Source of the DNA: Nostoc sp. ATCC 43529
GTDB lineage: Bacteria > Cyanobacteriota > Cyanobacteriia > Cyanobacteriales > Nostocaceae
DNA: 64,000 nucleotides
Direction of reading: 5' to 3'
Assembly (NCBI GenBank): GCA_003326205.1
Contig: LWTK01000094.1
Span: 248,001-312,000 of the forward strand
Made by a program: the position numbers and the translations under genes. Under the pieces are notes generated by a model that saw only the letters and a list, made by a program, of their open reading frames with translations, had not been told where the DNA came from and did no database searches. Every line of letters begins with the position of its first letter. Positions within the stretch are counted from its first letter, which is position 1. Shown here one piece after another: positions 45,760 through 55,012 of the stretch.

Positions 45760-45872
45760 TAAAACTATTAAAACCAATTAAGTAGAAGGCAGTTTTGTAC
45801 GGTGTGTTATTGACTAAGGTTGATAACACACCAAAAATGTAGGATCGTCATGTATCCTCAGCACTTATAAAC

Positions 45873-46283
45873 TTAGTTTAAATCGTCTAATTGCCACCGC
45901 AGTGCCTTTTTAGCTTTGATAAGTGCGATCGCGGCTTTGGCATTCTCATCTAGTACGCATTCTGGAAACACTGCCACAACTTCTTCAATCTTTTCTAGAG
46001 GATACCACCAACTCTCGCTTTCTCGATGAAAACGCCATCCCTCTATAGACCTGGCTTTGATCTGAAAACTCCCTCTTGGGTCATAGGGGCCAATCACCAC
46101 AACTGCATTATGGTCTTGGCGAATTTCAATGCGTTTATCTGGTTTTTGTGCATCTAGTTGACGAGCGTATTGCAACACTTTTTGCACAAATACCTCTGGC
46201 ACCCGAATCGATTTAGTCGGTAAATTCTGCCACTTTGGAAGATAAGGGATTAAATTTGCAGCTTTGCCGCGTTTATTCACCAT
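45873..46283 (-). CDS. Hypothetical protein, 136 residues
   Basis: Not recognised. Basic N-terminus (MVNKRGKAANLIPYLPKWQNLP), central RIEIRQDHNAVVVIGPYDPRG, a Trp-rich stretch IEGWRFHRESESWWYPLEK and an Ala/Lys-rich helical end. No membrane helix. ATG start. Coding potential looks sound because the frame avoids repeats and has normal codon use. Confidence 0.6.
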   Translation of the reverse strand: MVNKRGKAANLIPYLPKWQNLPTKSIRVPEVFVQKVLQYARQLDAQKPDKRIEIRQDHNAVVVIGPYDPRGSFQIKARSIEGWRFHRESESWWYPLEKIEEVVAVFPECVLDENAKAAIALIKAKKALRWQLDDLN

Positions 46284-46429
46284 CTTTATCTCTGTAATTT
46301 TTAATTTATCAGGTTTTGTTGCTAATGTTACCGATCGCTAACAGATAAATGTGGTTATTAGCCTCTATCTTGGGAAATACATACTAAAAAAATTTGCTCT
46401 ACACCTAATACCGTTTCTTTGTGAAGCTG

Positions 46430-46556
46430 CGCCAAACTCTCTCAAACTCCTACCTTGGCGCTCTTCTCTTCGAGACGCTTCTCTACGAGAGGCTTCGCCA
46501 ACGCGAAGGCGTTCTTGGCGGTAGCCTGCGGCAAGCCGCTTTGCGTCTACGTTAAA
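46430..46556. repeat. Inverted-repeat cluster (CTTCTCTACGAGAGGCTTCGCC type)
   Basis: Strings of short inverted pairs such as CTTCGAGACG, CTCTACGAGAG, GCCAACGCGAAGGCG and GCCTGCGGCAAGCCGC. A common kind of Nostoc intergenic repeat; the 94-codon minus-strand ORF across it (REASRREERQGRSL) is an artefact. Confidence 0.75.
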
Positions 46557-46718
46557 AAAATTAAATGCATCTTCATACAGTATTGGTATAAGGAGGATTT
46601 TCTGCAATAATTCGATTAGGAACTTCCAATGAAAAAAACACGCCATCATAGGGACACACAGCTATGCGCCCCTACAAATGTACAAATAATTTGGGACAAT
46701 TTATTTTTCGGAAATTTC

Positions 46719-48143
46719 TTAGCGTGAAACCCTGGAAGTGACGGATCTTTGTAAATTAGCTAGAGCGCGATTGTAATCCAAGATAGCTGTAACTCGATTT
46801 CCCTCTGCTCTTGTGAGGTCGTTTTCCGCAGCAATTACCTCTGTTTGAGTTCCGACACCAGCTTGGAATCTCAACCTGGCTAAATCCAAAGCTTGGGTAG
46901 CTTGATTTAAAGCCACGCTGGAAGTCTGGACATTATTTAAATTGGATTGTAATTGAGAATAGTACTGTTCTACATCAAAGCGGATTTGGTCGCGCTGGGT
47001 AGCAAATTGAGTCTCTGCGATCGCTACATTAGTTTTCGATTGAGCCGCACGCGCTTTTGCTGCTCCGCCATCAAATAAATTTAAACTTGCTTGCAGTCCC
47101 ACTGAATAGCTATCAGTAGAACTAACACCATCATTAAAGCGATCGCGCAGGCTGTAACTACCAGCTAAACTAAGTTGCGGCCCCAGTTGTGAAAGTGCTT
47201 GTCGTCGCTGTTGCTCGTAAATATTACGTTGCGCTAATTGCTGTTGCAATTCTGGACGATTTTGAAAAGCTTGGATAATAGTTTCTTCCAGCGTTGGCTG
47301 CCAAAGCCCTGCTATTTGTACGGGATCTAAGGCAGTGATATTAACTGATTGGGCTAAACTTAACACCGTTGCAAGTTGGCGACGGGCAATTTGCTGCTGG
47401 GAAATAGCATTAGTCAGTTCTTGTTGAAAATTTGCTAAATTTACCTGAGCTTGCAGGACATCAAACCCCGTACCCACTCCAGCGTTTTCTCTAGCTTGAG
47501 TATCCCGCAAACTCGCCTCAGCATTATTCACAGCAGACTGATTAATTCGTACTTGTTCATCTGCCTGTTGCAAATCATAATATTCAGTCGTAACATTCAG
47601 CTGAATTTCCAGAGACGTACTTTCAACATTTAATTCATCAAGCCGTAACTGTTCCTCAGCTGCTCGGATAGTAGCTTGGCGGTTACCAGAGGTATACAAA
47701 TCATAATTGAGTTGTGCTGAACCATTAAAAGAAGTACTGGCTTGAGATGAATTGCTCCTAAAACCATTACCACTGTTAGTTAAATTTCCGTTGATTCCAA
47801 CAGTAGGAAATAAAACAGCTTGAGATTCCCGCACTGCTGAACGGCTGCGTTCTAATTCTAAAATAGCTATTTGTAAATCTCGATTATTACGTCGAGCTAA
47901 TTCCAAAGCTTGTGTCAAACTGATTGGCACAGTTTGTTGAACCTTCACTTCCTCCGGTTTAGTAGGAAATTGCAGAGGATTGGGATTAGGATGGAGGTAC
48001 TCAGGAACCTGTGAATAACTTGAGGAATTTTGGGTTTTTGGGGGAGTCGTTGCACTTGCGAAAGTTGGAAAAAAAAAGGCTAGTCCCAACGCCAAAATAA
48101 CCCAGGTAGAATTTACACACCAAAAAATCAAATTCACATTCAT
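46719..48143 (-). CDS. TolC-family outer-membrane efflux channel
   Basis: A 474-residue protein from ATG at 48143 (MNVNLIFWCVNSTWVILALG), which gives a signal peptide ending ASATT; the longer ORF runs through AT-rich spacer. Two OEP repeats: SLTQALELARRNNRDLQIAI at the start of the first, and ALDLARLRFQAGVGTQTEVIAAENDLTRAEGN in the second. Heptad-rich alpha-barrel segments (YYDLQQADEQVRINQSAVNN). Completes a tripartite pump with the ABC ATPase 77 bp upstream on the same strand and the permease/adaptor further up. Confidence 0.92.
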   Translation of the reverse strand: MNVNLIFWCVNSTWVILALGLAFFFPTFASATTPPKTQNSSSYSQVPEYLHPNPNPLQFPTKPEEVKVQQTVPISLTQALELARRNNRDLQIAILELERSRSAVRESQAVLFPTVGINGNLTNSGNGFRSNSSQASTSFNGSAQLNYDLYTSGNRQATIRAAEEQLRLDELNVESTSLEIQLNVTTEYYDLQQADEQVRINQSAVNNAEASLRDTQARENAGVGTGFDVLQAQVNLANFQQELTNAISQQQIARRQLATVLSLAQSVNITALDPVQIAGLWQPTLEETIIQAFQNRPELQQQLAQRNIYEQQRRQALSQLGPQLSLAGSYSLRDRFNDGVSSTDSYSVGLQASLNLFDGGAAKARAAQSKTNVAIAETQFATQRDQIRFDVEQYYSQLQSNLNNVQTSSVALNQATQALDLARLRFQAGVGTQTEVIAAENDLTRAEGNRVTAILDYNRALANLQRSVTSRVSR

Positions 48144-48219
48144 AATTCGTAATTCGTAATTAGATTGGATGCTGGGGAATGAAAGAATGGAGAATAATTG
48201 ATGACAGATGCCCCATTCC

Positions 48220-48891
48220 CTAACCCACAATCAAACCATCTTGTACTCGGATAATTCTTTTAGTTTGAGCAGCAATATCTGGTTCATGAGTGACAATTAC
48301 AATTGTGATACCTTGCTGATTAAGTTCTGTCAATAAATTCATCACTTCATAAGAAGTCTCAGTATCCAAAGCACCTGTTGGTTCGTCTGCCAAAACTAAT
48401 GCAGGCCGATTAACTAAAGCACGAGCAATAGCTACCCGTTGTTGTTGTCCGCCAGAAAGTTGACTAGGACGGTTAGAAATACGTCCTCCTAGTCCTACCT
48501 TTTCCAAAGCTTCTAATGCTCTTTCGCGGCGTTTTGTTTTGGGTAAGTTCGCATAAACCATTGGCAACATCACATTTTCTAATGCTGTTGCCCGCGCTAA
48601 TAAATTAAATTGTTGGAAAACAAAACCTATCCTTTGATTGCGAATATAAGCTAATTCATCATCATCAAAAGTTGTGAGGTTTCTGCCTTCAAAAATATAG
48701 TCTCCAGTTGTAGGTCTATCCAGACATCCCAAAATATTCATGAGCGTGGATTTACCCGAACCTGACGCACCCATAATGGAGACGTATTCACCTTCTTGAA
48801 TAGAGAGTTCAATACCTTTAAGGATGGGAACATTGATTTCTCCCAAATGGTAAGTCTTAGTAATAGATTCCATCCAAATCATGGTTGGCAT
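48220..48891 (-). CDS. ABC transporter ATP-binding protein, MacB/LolD type
   Basis: A 223-residue ATPase. Walker A GASGSGKSTLM (about 40-50); Q-loop FVFQQFNLL; signature LSGGQQQRVAIARAL (about 145-159); Walker B LVLADEPTGALD; switch VTHEPD. Belongs to the group that works with FtsX-like MacB permeases in export. The partner permease is the gene at 49829-51109, on the same strand but separated by a VOC-like gene and a 210-bp AT-rich spacer. Confidence 0.94.
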   Translation of the reverse strand: MPTMIWMESITKTYHLGEINVPILKGIELSIQEGEYVSIMGASGSGKSTLMNILGCLDRPTTGDYIFEGRNLTTFDDDELAYIRNQRIGFVFQQFNLLARATALENVMLPMVYANLPKTKRRERALEALEKVGLGGRISNRPSQLSGGQQQRVAIARALVNRPALVLADEPTGALDTETSYEVMNLLTELNQQGITIVIVTHEPDIAAQTKRIIRVQDGLIVG

Positions 48892-49103
48892 ATTGATTTT
48901 TAATTAATAAATAGGTTGTGGGTGTTTTTTAAAAAGATTAAATAAATTACAAATAAACTCAAAATTTATTTTGAGTTTATTTATAAAATATTTGCAACTT
49001 TATTAAGTAAAAACTTAGAAAATACTTACTATAAGTTGATATCATAATATTCGTTAGCTTTAGAAATTAAATATAGTCTCAAATCTTACAAAATATCCCA
49101 TAA

Positions 49104-49775
49104 TCACCATCTAAACACAATTGGTAATTGGGAACCAAAATCTTGCAACTTACCTTCCTTAGCGTTATCAAACTCTATTTCTAGCTGGTAAAAATCGCCT
49201 TGGGAAAATTGCACTAATCCAAGGTCAATTAGCGTTCTAACTTCAGCAGAAAACTTTTGAGTTCCGGGTAAAGTGACTTGTAATCCTGTAATTTCTTTGA
49301 ATCCAATTTTATGAACTAAAGGAAGTTGCCGTTCTAAGGCGAAATCTATAGGTTTTTTATTTGTAGGTGAAATGAAAATCAATGGTTCTGATAAATTGTC
49401 ACTATTGGTTGCAATGGGAATAGAAGCTTGTGGTGGCAAATATTTTGCATAGTAATCCCAAGTAGGAAATGGAATTTCTCGTGAATCTGATGCTGTTCGC
49501 CGGAATGAAATGCCAAAAGGAGAAGCCTCGGTTTCTTGCCAACGGCAACGTTCCCACAAACCTGTAGGACGAACAAGAGGAGATTGAGCCTCGTTAATGT
49601 CAACAAGCCAAAGTAACTCAAGATAAGCATTCTCAAAGAAGAAGCAAACGTTGGCACTTCCTTGGCCTTGATGAATTCTACGAGTACCTTCTGTGAGTCC
49701 AAAAGCAGCGAGCAAATCTGCGGGTGGCGCTTCTGGTTCAACACATACAAAGATATGGTCTAGTTCGAGTTGCAT
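49104..49775 (-). CDS. Glyoxalase/VOC-like protein embedded in the efflux locus
   Basis: A 223-residue protein from ATG at 49775 (MQLELDHIFVCVEPEAPPAD), chosen because the VOC strand LDHIFVCV begins there. FEVNAYLELLWLV-like strand (FFFENAYLELLWLVD) and RRIHQGQGSANVCFFF match the Glyoxalase_3 kind of VOC fold. The second half (KPIDFALERQLPLVHKIGFK...) is less clear. A metal site would be H7 with a later Glu; catalytic activity is not proven. The start is 54 bp after the permease stop, so it is probably co-transcribed, which hints at modifying or binding the exported compound. Confidence 0.7.
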   Translation of the reverse strand: MQLELDHIFVCVEPEAPPADLLAAFGLTEGTRRIHQGQGSANVCFFFENAYLELLWLVDINEAQSPLVRPTGLWERCRWQETEASPFGISFRRTASDSREIPFPTWDYYAKYLPPQASIPIATNSDNLSEPLIFISPTNKKPIDFALERQLPLVHKIGFKEITGLQVTLPGTQKFSAEVRTLIDLGLVQFSQGDFYQLEIEFDNAKEGKLQDFGSQLPIVFRW

Positions 49776-49828
49776 TTTACCTGTTTTTAGAGAAGCTGTT
49801 AATTTTGAAAATTTCAAGTTGGAATTAT

Positions 49829-51109
49829 TTAGTCACTACGTAAAGCAGTAATTGGATCTAATTTTGAAGCGTTGCGTGCGGGAACAACTCCAGCAATTAA
49901 GCCAACGGTTATCGAAAGCCCAAATCCAGCAATAATTGATAATAAAGAAATTACAAATGGAAACTTAAAAATATTTGCTGCTGCATAGGCAATTATGATA
50001 CCACTTACCATACCAATGCACCCGCCAACAATGGAAATGACGATCGCCTCCGCTAAAAATTGATTGAGTATTGCTGAATTGGTGGCACCTACGGCTTTAC
50101 GAATGCCAATTTCCCGCGTGCGTTCGACTACGGAAACTAACATGATGTTGGCAATCCCAATGCCACCAACTACTAAAGAAATTCCGGCGATCGCCACTAC
50201 CATAACTGTAAATAAACCCACAACATTAGTGAAGGTACTAACAATATCAGCTTGGTTAGTGAGCCGAAAATCATCAGCTTGGGGTGGATAAATATTATGC
50301 CGCAAACGTAATAAATTGGTAACTTGAAACTGAGCTGCTTCTAAATCTTCTTGATTGGCGGATTTGACTAAAATTCCAGTTACAGAAACCCCGACCAAAG
50401 CATTATTCCCAACTAGTCTTGCCGACATACTAGTTAGAGGAATGAAAATTTGGTCGTCTCGATCCATCGGCCCTTGAGAACCTTTAGGTTCCATCACCCC
50501 AATGACTTCGTAAGCTTCTCCCTGAATCCGAATTCTCTCGCCTATAACATTGCCACTCTGTCCAAAAAGTGTGCGTTGGACTGTAGGGCCAAGAACAGCA
50601 ACTTGGACGGCGCTATTTAGTTCTTCTTCAGTAAAATATCTCCCCTGTTGGGGGTGAGTATTTCTCACTTCTGGATAGTTTAAATCTGTACCATAAATTG
50701 TTGTTGAGGTGTTCTGTCCTGCATAGACAACTTGGGCATTTCGTTGGAGGTAGGCGGAAACAAGTTGAACTGATGGCGCTTCTGTGGCGATCGCTTTAGC
50801 ATCTTCCCATGTCAAGGTGCTACTAGAACCTATTCCTTGTCGCACATTCCCACTTCTGGCTGCACCAGCCAAAATTTGCAGCACATCTGTACCCAATGCT
50901 TGGATCTGTTGTTCGACTCCCTTTTGCACTCCTTGACCAACAGAAGTAATCGCAATCACTGAAGAAATGCCAATAACTACGCCCAACATAGTTAATCCTG
51001 TGCGTAATTTATTACTCCATAGTGTTTCTACCGCCATTGACAATATTTCCGACAGCGGCACTGTACGACTATTCTTAGCTTTGTAAAAACCCTTAAATAT
51101 CTTAAACAT
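49829..51109 (-). CDS. ABC transporter permease, MacB/FtsX family
   Basis: A 426-residue membrane protein from ATG at 51109 (MFKIFKGFYKAKNSRTVPLS); the longer ORF overlaps the Gly-rich tail of the adaptor in another frame. TM1 (TGLTMLGVVIGISSVIAITSVG) followed by a large periplasmic MacB_PCD domain (about 60-280), then three C-terminal helices of the FtsX domain: VVGLFTVMVVAIAGISLVVGG, AEAIVISIVGGCIGMVSGII and LSIIAGFGLSITVGLIAGVV. The TREIGIRKAVGA motif is canonical. Works with the MacA-like adaptor just upstream and the ATPase downstream. Confidence 0.93.
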   Translation of the reverse strand: MFKIFKGFYKAKNSRTVPLSEILSMAVETLWSNKLRTGLTMLGVVIGISSVIAITSVGQGVQKGVEQQIQALGTDVLQILAGAARSGNVRQGIGSSSTLTWEDAKAIATEAPSVQLVSAYLQRNAQVVYAGQNTSTTIYGTDLNYPEVRNTHPQQGRYFTEEELNSAVQVAVLGPTVQRTLFGQSGNVIGERIRIQGEAYEVIGVMEPKGSQGPMDRDDQIFIPLTSMSARLVGNNALVGVSVTGILVKSANQEDLEAAQFQVTNLLRLRHNIYPPQADDFRLTNQADIVSTFTNVVGLFTVMVVAIAGISLVVGGIGIANIMLVSVVERTREIGIRKAVGATNSAILNQFLAEAIVISIVGGCIGMVSGIIIAYAAANIFKFPFVISLLSIIAGFGLSITVGLIAGVVPARNASKLDPITALRSD

Positions 51110-51131
51110 AAGGTTATATTTCAAACTAACT

Positions 51132-52700
51132 TTAAGGAGAACCGCCGCCCGAACGACCTCCTCTTCCACCGCCACCACCACCGCCACCGCCGAGGCCTGG
51201 AAAAACTCCTCCTCGTGGTGTTGATTGGGGACGCGCTCCTGGTGGGAAACTCAGTAGCACCCTTTCATTTCCTGTCAATCCAGACTTAACTTCAGTAAAG
51301 TTATTGGCAGTCACACCCGTCTCAATGGGAGTAAACACAGGTCTGCCATTGTTTCCTGGTACAAACACACCTGTTGCATTTTCTTGACGAACTACTGAAG
51401 CTGTTGGCACAACCAAGACATTTTTCACTTCACCCACTTGAAAATCTGCTTCTACATTCATCCCCGACCGTAGTAGACTTTGAGGGTCTGCAAGTGACAC
51501 TCTAACTTCAAAACTGGTTACATTTTGTTCCACTACAGATTGAGCAGCAATTTGCCTGACTTTCCCTTCAAAGATTTTTCCTGGGTAGGCATCCGCCTGA
51601 ATAGTAACTTTCTGACCAACGCTAATTTTAGAAATATTGGTTTCAGCTAAATTGGCGACAACTTCATTGGTGGAAGCCAGAGCCAAGATTGAAGAAGAAG
51701 TAGCAGAAGATATCTCACTACTGGCAGTTGTAGGAGTTACGAAAGCGCCTGGGTCAGCATACTTTTTCGTCACCACGGCATCAAAAGGAGCGCGAATAAT
51801 TGTGTCATTGATTTCGGCTTGGATATTTTGCAGCGAACCACGAGCAGATGTTACCTGAGCGCGGGCTGCGTCTATGTCTTCTTGGCGCGTTCCGGCTTTG
51901 AGGAGTGCCAAAGCTTGTTGTCTTTGATTGACCACAGCGCGTGCTTGTTCGATGTCTTCTTTTCGCGACCCAGCTTTTTGCAGAGCCAGTGCTTGCTGTG
52001 CTTCATTGACAGCAGCTTGGGCACTATCCCTGTCGGCACGGTTTTGATTTAGACTTTGAAGAGAAATAGCCCGTGCATTGTAGAGTTGTTGATTGCGGCG
52101 CAAATCATCTTCAGCTTTACTTAAACTTGCTTGAGCGCTTTGTAAACGTGCCTGTGCTTGGGCAATATCTTGAGAGCGATTGCCTGCTTGTACCTTTTGC
52201 AGATTCGCTTGGGCTTCGTCGAGTTGTGCCTGTGCTTGGGCAATATCTTGGGGGCGATTGCCTGCCTGTGCTTTTTGCAGATTCGCTTGGGCTTGTGCCA
52301 ATTGTCCTTGAGCAGAAGTCAGTTGCCCGCGCAGGTTGGAATCATCCATGTAAGCTAAAATCTGCCCTTGCCTGACGATATCTCCTTCCTTCGCCAGTAG
52401 GGTTTTGAGTACGCCTGAATTTTTCGGGCTGAGGTTGATTGAGCGTTCGGGCTTCACCTCTCCGTTTGCTGATACTTTGATGACTAAATTCTGCCTTTGT
52501 ACAGGCCTTGTTAGGACGCGCCGTCTGGCTTCTTGACGCGGAGCAACGGCTACTTGGTAATAAACTGCATAGCCAATACCACCAAACAGGGCAAGTACGA
52601 GTAGCCAAGAGAGCCAATTTTTGTTGCCCTTTTTTTTCTTGATCTCTGGAACCAAAACTGGTGGATTTACAGAGTCTTGTGTATTAAATTGCATATTCAT
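51132..52700 (-). CDS. MacA/HlyD-type periplasmic adaptor (membrane fusion protein)
   Basis: A 522-residue adaptor. Short N-terminal cytosolic part, one membrane helix (WLSWLLVLALFGGIGYAVYY, about 29-48), a lipoyl-like half (VLKTLLAKEGDIVRQGQILA), then a long helical hairpin with internal repeats (AQAQANLQKAQAGNRPQDIA, twice; ALALQKAGSRKEDIEQARAVV, twice), second lipoyl half (IIRAPFDAVVTKKYADPGAF) and beta-barrel. The extreme C-terminus is a Gly/Arg run (GLGGGGGGGGGRGG). The start codon and a second ATG two codons later are both possible. Begins the efflux cluster; the permease starts 22 bp after its stop. Confidence 0.93.
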   Translation of the reverse strand: MNMQFNTQDSVNPPVLVPEIKKKKGNKNWLSWLLVLALFGGIGYAVYYQVAVAPRQEARRRVLTRPVQRQNLVIKVSANGEVKPERSINLSPKNSGVLKTLLAKEGDIVRQGQILAYMDDSNLRGQLTSAQGQLAQAQANLQKAQAGNRPQDIAQAQAQLDEAQANLQKVQAGNRSQDIAQAQARLQSAQASLSKAEDDLRRNQQLYNARAISLQSLNQNRADRDSAQAAVNEAQQALALQKAGSRKEDIEQARAVVNQRQQALALLKAGTRQEDIDAARAQVTSARGSLQNIQAEINDTIIRAPFDAVVTKKYADPGAFVTPTTASSEISSATSSSILALASTNEVVANLAETNISKISVGQKVTIQADAYPGKIFEGKVRQIAAQSVVEQNVTSFEVRVSLADPQSLLRSGMNVEADFQVGEVKNVLVVPTASVVRQENATGVFVPGNNGRPVFTPIETGVTANNFTEVKSGLTGNERVLLSFPPGARPQSTPRGGVFPGLGGGGGGGGGRGGRSGGGSP

Positions 52701-52774
52701 TTAAGTCTAGAAGGAACGGCTACCGAGCTGTTCTTCACGGCTAAAACTATAGCCTGGTAGCTCCATACTGACAA

Positions 52775-52865
52775 TAGACTTCTTGCATAAATAAGTTTTT
52801 ATCTCACGCAGAGGCGCAGAGGCGCAGAGAAGAGAACGCAAAGAAGGACTTTTGCAAGAGGTCTA
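52775..52865. repeat. 91-bp miniature element with 13-bp inverted ends
   Basis: Ends TAGACTTCTTGCA (52775-52787) and TGCAAGAGGTCTA (52853-52865), inverted with one mismatch. The core is ATCTCACGCAGAGGCGCAGA followed by further GGCGCAGA. The same core and right end occur at 58741-58831, and the core alone at about 33859-33882. It looks like a non-autonomous transposable element. Confidence 0.75.
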
Positions 52866-52887
52866 ATTATTTTGAGTTTTTATTGTT

Positions 52888-53499
52888 TTAAAGGTTAATT
52901 TGCAGTATCAGTCCATCAGGAAGTCTGAAATGACCATCACGTACTCTAACTAACCTTCCAGCAGGAACAATTTCCTGACTGGGAAGCAAAATATCGCCGT
53001 TGGGTAGTCTAAAGTAACCTCGATCGCGTAGTCTAACTATGCTCCTAGCAGGAATAATTTGTCCATTAGGATATCTAATGTCACCATTACCAAGTCTGAC
53101 TACTCTGGTATAAGGTTGGTTGTCGCGGTTCCAATTTTCCCAGTTTGAGCGATTTCTGACTTCTCTAGGATTGGGTCTGCCGTCGCGGTTCCAATTGTCC
53201 CAGTTTGAGCGATTTCTAACTTCTCTAGGATTAGGTCTACCGTCGCGGTTCCAATTTTCCCAGTTTGAGCGATTTCTGACTTCTCTGGGATTGGGTCTAC
53301 CGTCACGGTTCCAATTGCCCTGGTTTGGGATAGTTCTGACTTCTATGGAATTTGGCCTACCGTCGCGGTTCCAATCGCGATCGCTCTCACCAATCACGTA
53401 AACTTCAGTTTGAGCATTTGCAGGCGCACTCAACAGAGTAGGAAAAGCGATCGTCGCTGCCGCTAAGACTATAGACGCACAGTTTTGTTTCAACATCAT
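52888..53499 (-). CDS. Secreted tandem-repeat protein with calcium-loop-like repeats
   Basis: A 203-residue protein with a signal peptide (residues 1-30, ending ANAQ). Five 20-residue units begin at W43, W63, W83, W103 and W123, with consensus WNRDGRPNPREVRNRSNWEN. Counting from the residue before each Trp, units 1-4 show D/N at position 1, N at 3, D at 5, G at 6 and E at 12, the spacing of an EF-hand-like calcium loop; the fifth unit has lost the G and E. Residues ~135-203 hold a second motif, R.PNG.I.PA, repeated three times with VRLRDRGYFRLPNGDILLP. Not a recognised family. The unit DNA is 60 bp and nearly identical between copies. Confidence 0.7.
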   Translation of the reverse strand: MMLKQNCASIVLAAATIAFPTLLSAPANAQTEVYVIGESDRDWNRDGRPNSIEVRTIPNQGNWNRDGRPNPREVRNRSNWENWNRDGRPNPREVRNRSNWDNWNRDGRPNPREVRNRSNWENWNRDNQPYTRVVRLGNGDIRYPNGQIIPARSIVRLRDRGYFRLPNGDILLPSQEIVPAGRLVRVRDGHFRLPDGLILQINL

Positions 53500-53896
53500 A
53501 TTGACTCCTTAAATTTAAATCCGCTGTAAAATGTATAATTTTTGCCTCTTCGTATAAATTCATACATAACAATTATCGATCAAAACGTCCAAACTGATGT
53601 AGGACTAAAGTCACAAGTAATTCCACCCTGGTGTATGACCAAAGTCATCAGTTTTTGTAATGGTGAATGGGGCATAGGGCAGACAAATCAATTCAAAATT
53701 CTCTCTTGGAAAGTTCTGATGGTCGGAAACCTCCGCTCAGACTTTCCGCAAAATTCAAAATTCACGCATTAAAGAACTTCTGCCTCCTGCCTCCTGCCTT
53801 CTGCCTCCTGCCCAATACAAGATTTTACTGCCGTCATTAGCGGAGATCGTTTAAGCTAGCTGAAAGATTCTTTGATAGTGGCTTAGAGGCGGTAGT
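53500..53896. other. Spacer with promoter regions and an STRR
   Basis: No gene. Contains a CCTCCTGCCTCCTGCCTTCTG-type heptamer run (53783-53815). It separates two divergent secreted-protein genes, so it holds both promoters. Confidence 0.5.
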
Positions 53897-54781
53897 GTGC
53901 CTAAACATTTTTATTTGATTTTTCTTGTGGTTGTCTGTAGTTTGTGGAGTGTTCCAAAAGCCGCTAACGGGCAGGCATTAATACCCCATACACTGCAACT
54001 AGATGCAGCAAAGTTAGAAAAGCAGGGGTTGACTCTGGCGCAGGAGGCGGCTCAGTTAGCTCAGTTTCAACAGGTTGAGTTAGCTTTGCCACGAGCGCGG
54101 TTGGCTGCTCAACTGGCTCCCAATAACGATAAAGTATGGTTACTTTTGGGCGGATTGCAGTTACAGACCAAAGAGTTTGACGGAGCGATCGCCACCTTAA
54201 AAAAAGCTCAATCTCTCAATCCCAAAAATGCTGATATTGTGTTCGCTATAGGCTCGGCTAATTTTCAACAGCAAAAGTACCAGGAGGCTGTTGTCAATTA
54301 CCAAGACGGTTTGAAATTAAAACCTAATGACCCAGAAGGATTGTTTAATTTAGGTAATGCTTACTATCTCTTGGGTCGGTTGCCAGATGCCATTGCTCAG
54401 TACAATCAAGCTGTGACTTATGATAAAAAATTCTGGCCGGCGATCAACAATATAGGCTTAATCAACTACGAACAAGGTGATCTCTCAGGAGCGATTAAGC
54501 AATGGCAATCGGCTGTGAAGATTGATAAACAAGCCGCAGAACCTTTACTGGCTTTGGGAGTGGCGCTCTATACCAAAGGCGATACCCAACAAGGACTCAG
54601 CCTGGGAGAAGCCGCACTCCGCATCGATCCGCGCTATGGTAGTTTGAATTTTCTCAAAGAAAATCTCTGGGGCGATCGCTTACTATCTGATACGAAAAAA
54701 TTCCTAGAATTACCTCGTATTCAAGGAACTCTACAACAAGGGGGAAGCTCATCAGTCCCCCAACAAAGGCCTACGCAATAG
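53897..54781 (+). CDS. Secreted TPR-repeat protein
   Basis: A 294-residue protein with GTG start and a signal peptide (MPKHFYLIFLVVVCSLWSVP..., cleavage after about A23-NGQA). Four to five TPR units from ~residue 75: KEFDGAIATLKKAQSLNPKN, QKYQEAVVNYQDGLKLKPND, GRLPDAIAQYNQAVTYDKKF, QGDLSGAIKQWQSAVKIDK. Probable periplasmic or thylakoid-lumen scaffold; partner unknown. C-terminus is Ser/Gln/Pro-rich. A repeat-rich spacer follows. Confidence 0.85.
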   Translation: MPKHFYLIFLVVVCSLWSVPKAANGQALIPHTLQLDAAKLEKQGLTLAQEAAQLAQFQQVELALPRARLAAQLAPNNDKVWLLLGGLQLQTKEFDGAIATLKKAQSLNPKNADIVFAIGSANFQQQKYQEAVVNYQDGLKLKPNDPEGLFNLGNAYYLLGRLPDAIAQYNQAVTYDKKFWPAINNIGLINYEQGDLSGAIKQWQSAVKIDKQAAEPLLALGVALYTKGDTQQGLSLGEAALRIDPRYGSLNFLKENLWGDRLLSDTKKFLELPRIQGTLQQGGSSSVPQQRPTQ

Positions 54782-54890
54782 GAGCGGGGAGATGGTGAGA
54801 TGAGGGAGACAAGGGAGACAAGGGAGAAAGGTTGCTACCTTGTCTACTTTGTCCCCCTTGTCCTCTTCTCATGCCCCATCCTCCATACCC
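54781..54890. repeat. STRR array (GGGAGACAA / TGTCCCC units)
   Basis: GAGACAAGGGAGACAAGGGA followed by TTGTCCCCCTTGTCC of opposite sense, at the 3' end of the TPR gene. Fold-back potential. Confidence 0.75.
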
Positions 54891-55012
54891 AACTTTTATT
54901 ACCTACTTGCCGAAAAGTACCCGCTTATAGTACATATATACTTAATTAAAGATAGGAACTACTCGGTCAAAAACATTATTGGGCGAGTATTCTGAAAATC
55001 AGTCGCGATTTT

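Noticed and set aside
46365..46649. 94-codon minus-strand ORF
   Set aside because: Most of it is the CTACGAGAGGCTTCGCC inverted-repeat cluster read in one frame.
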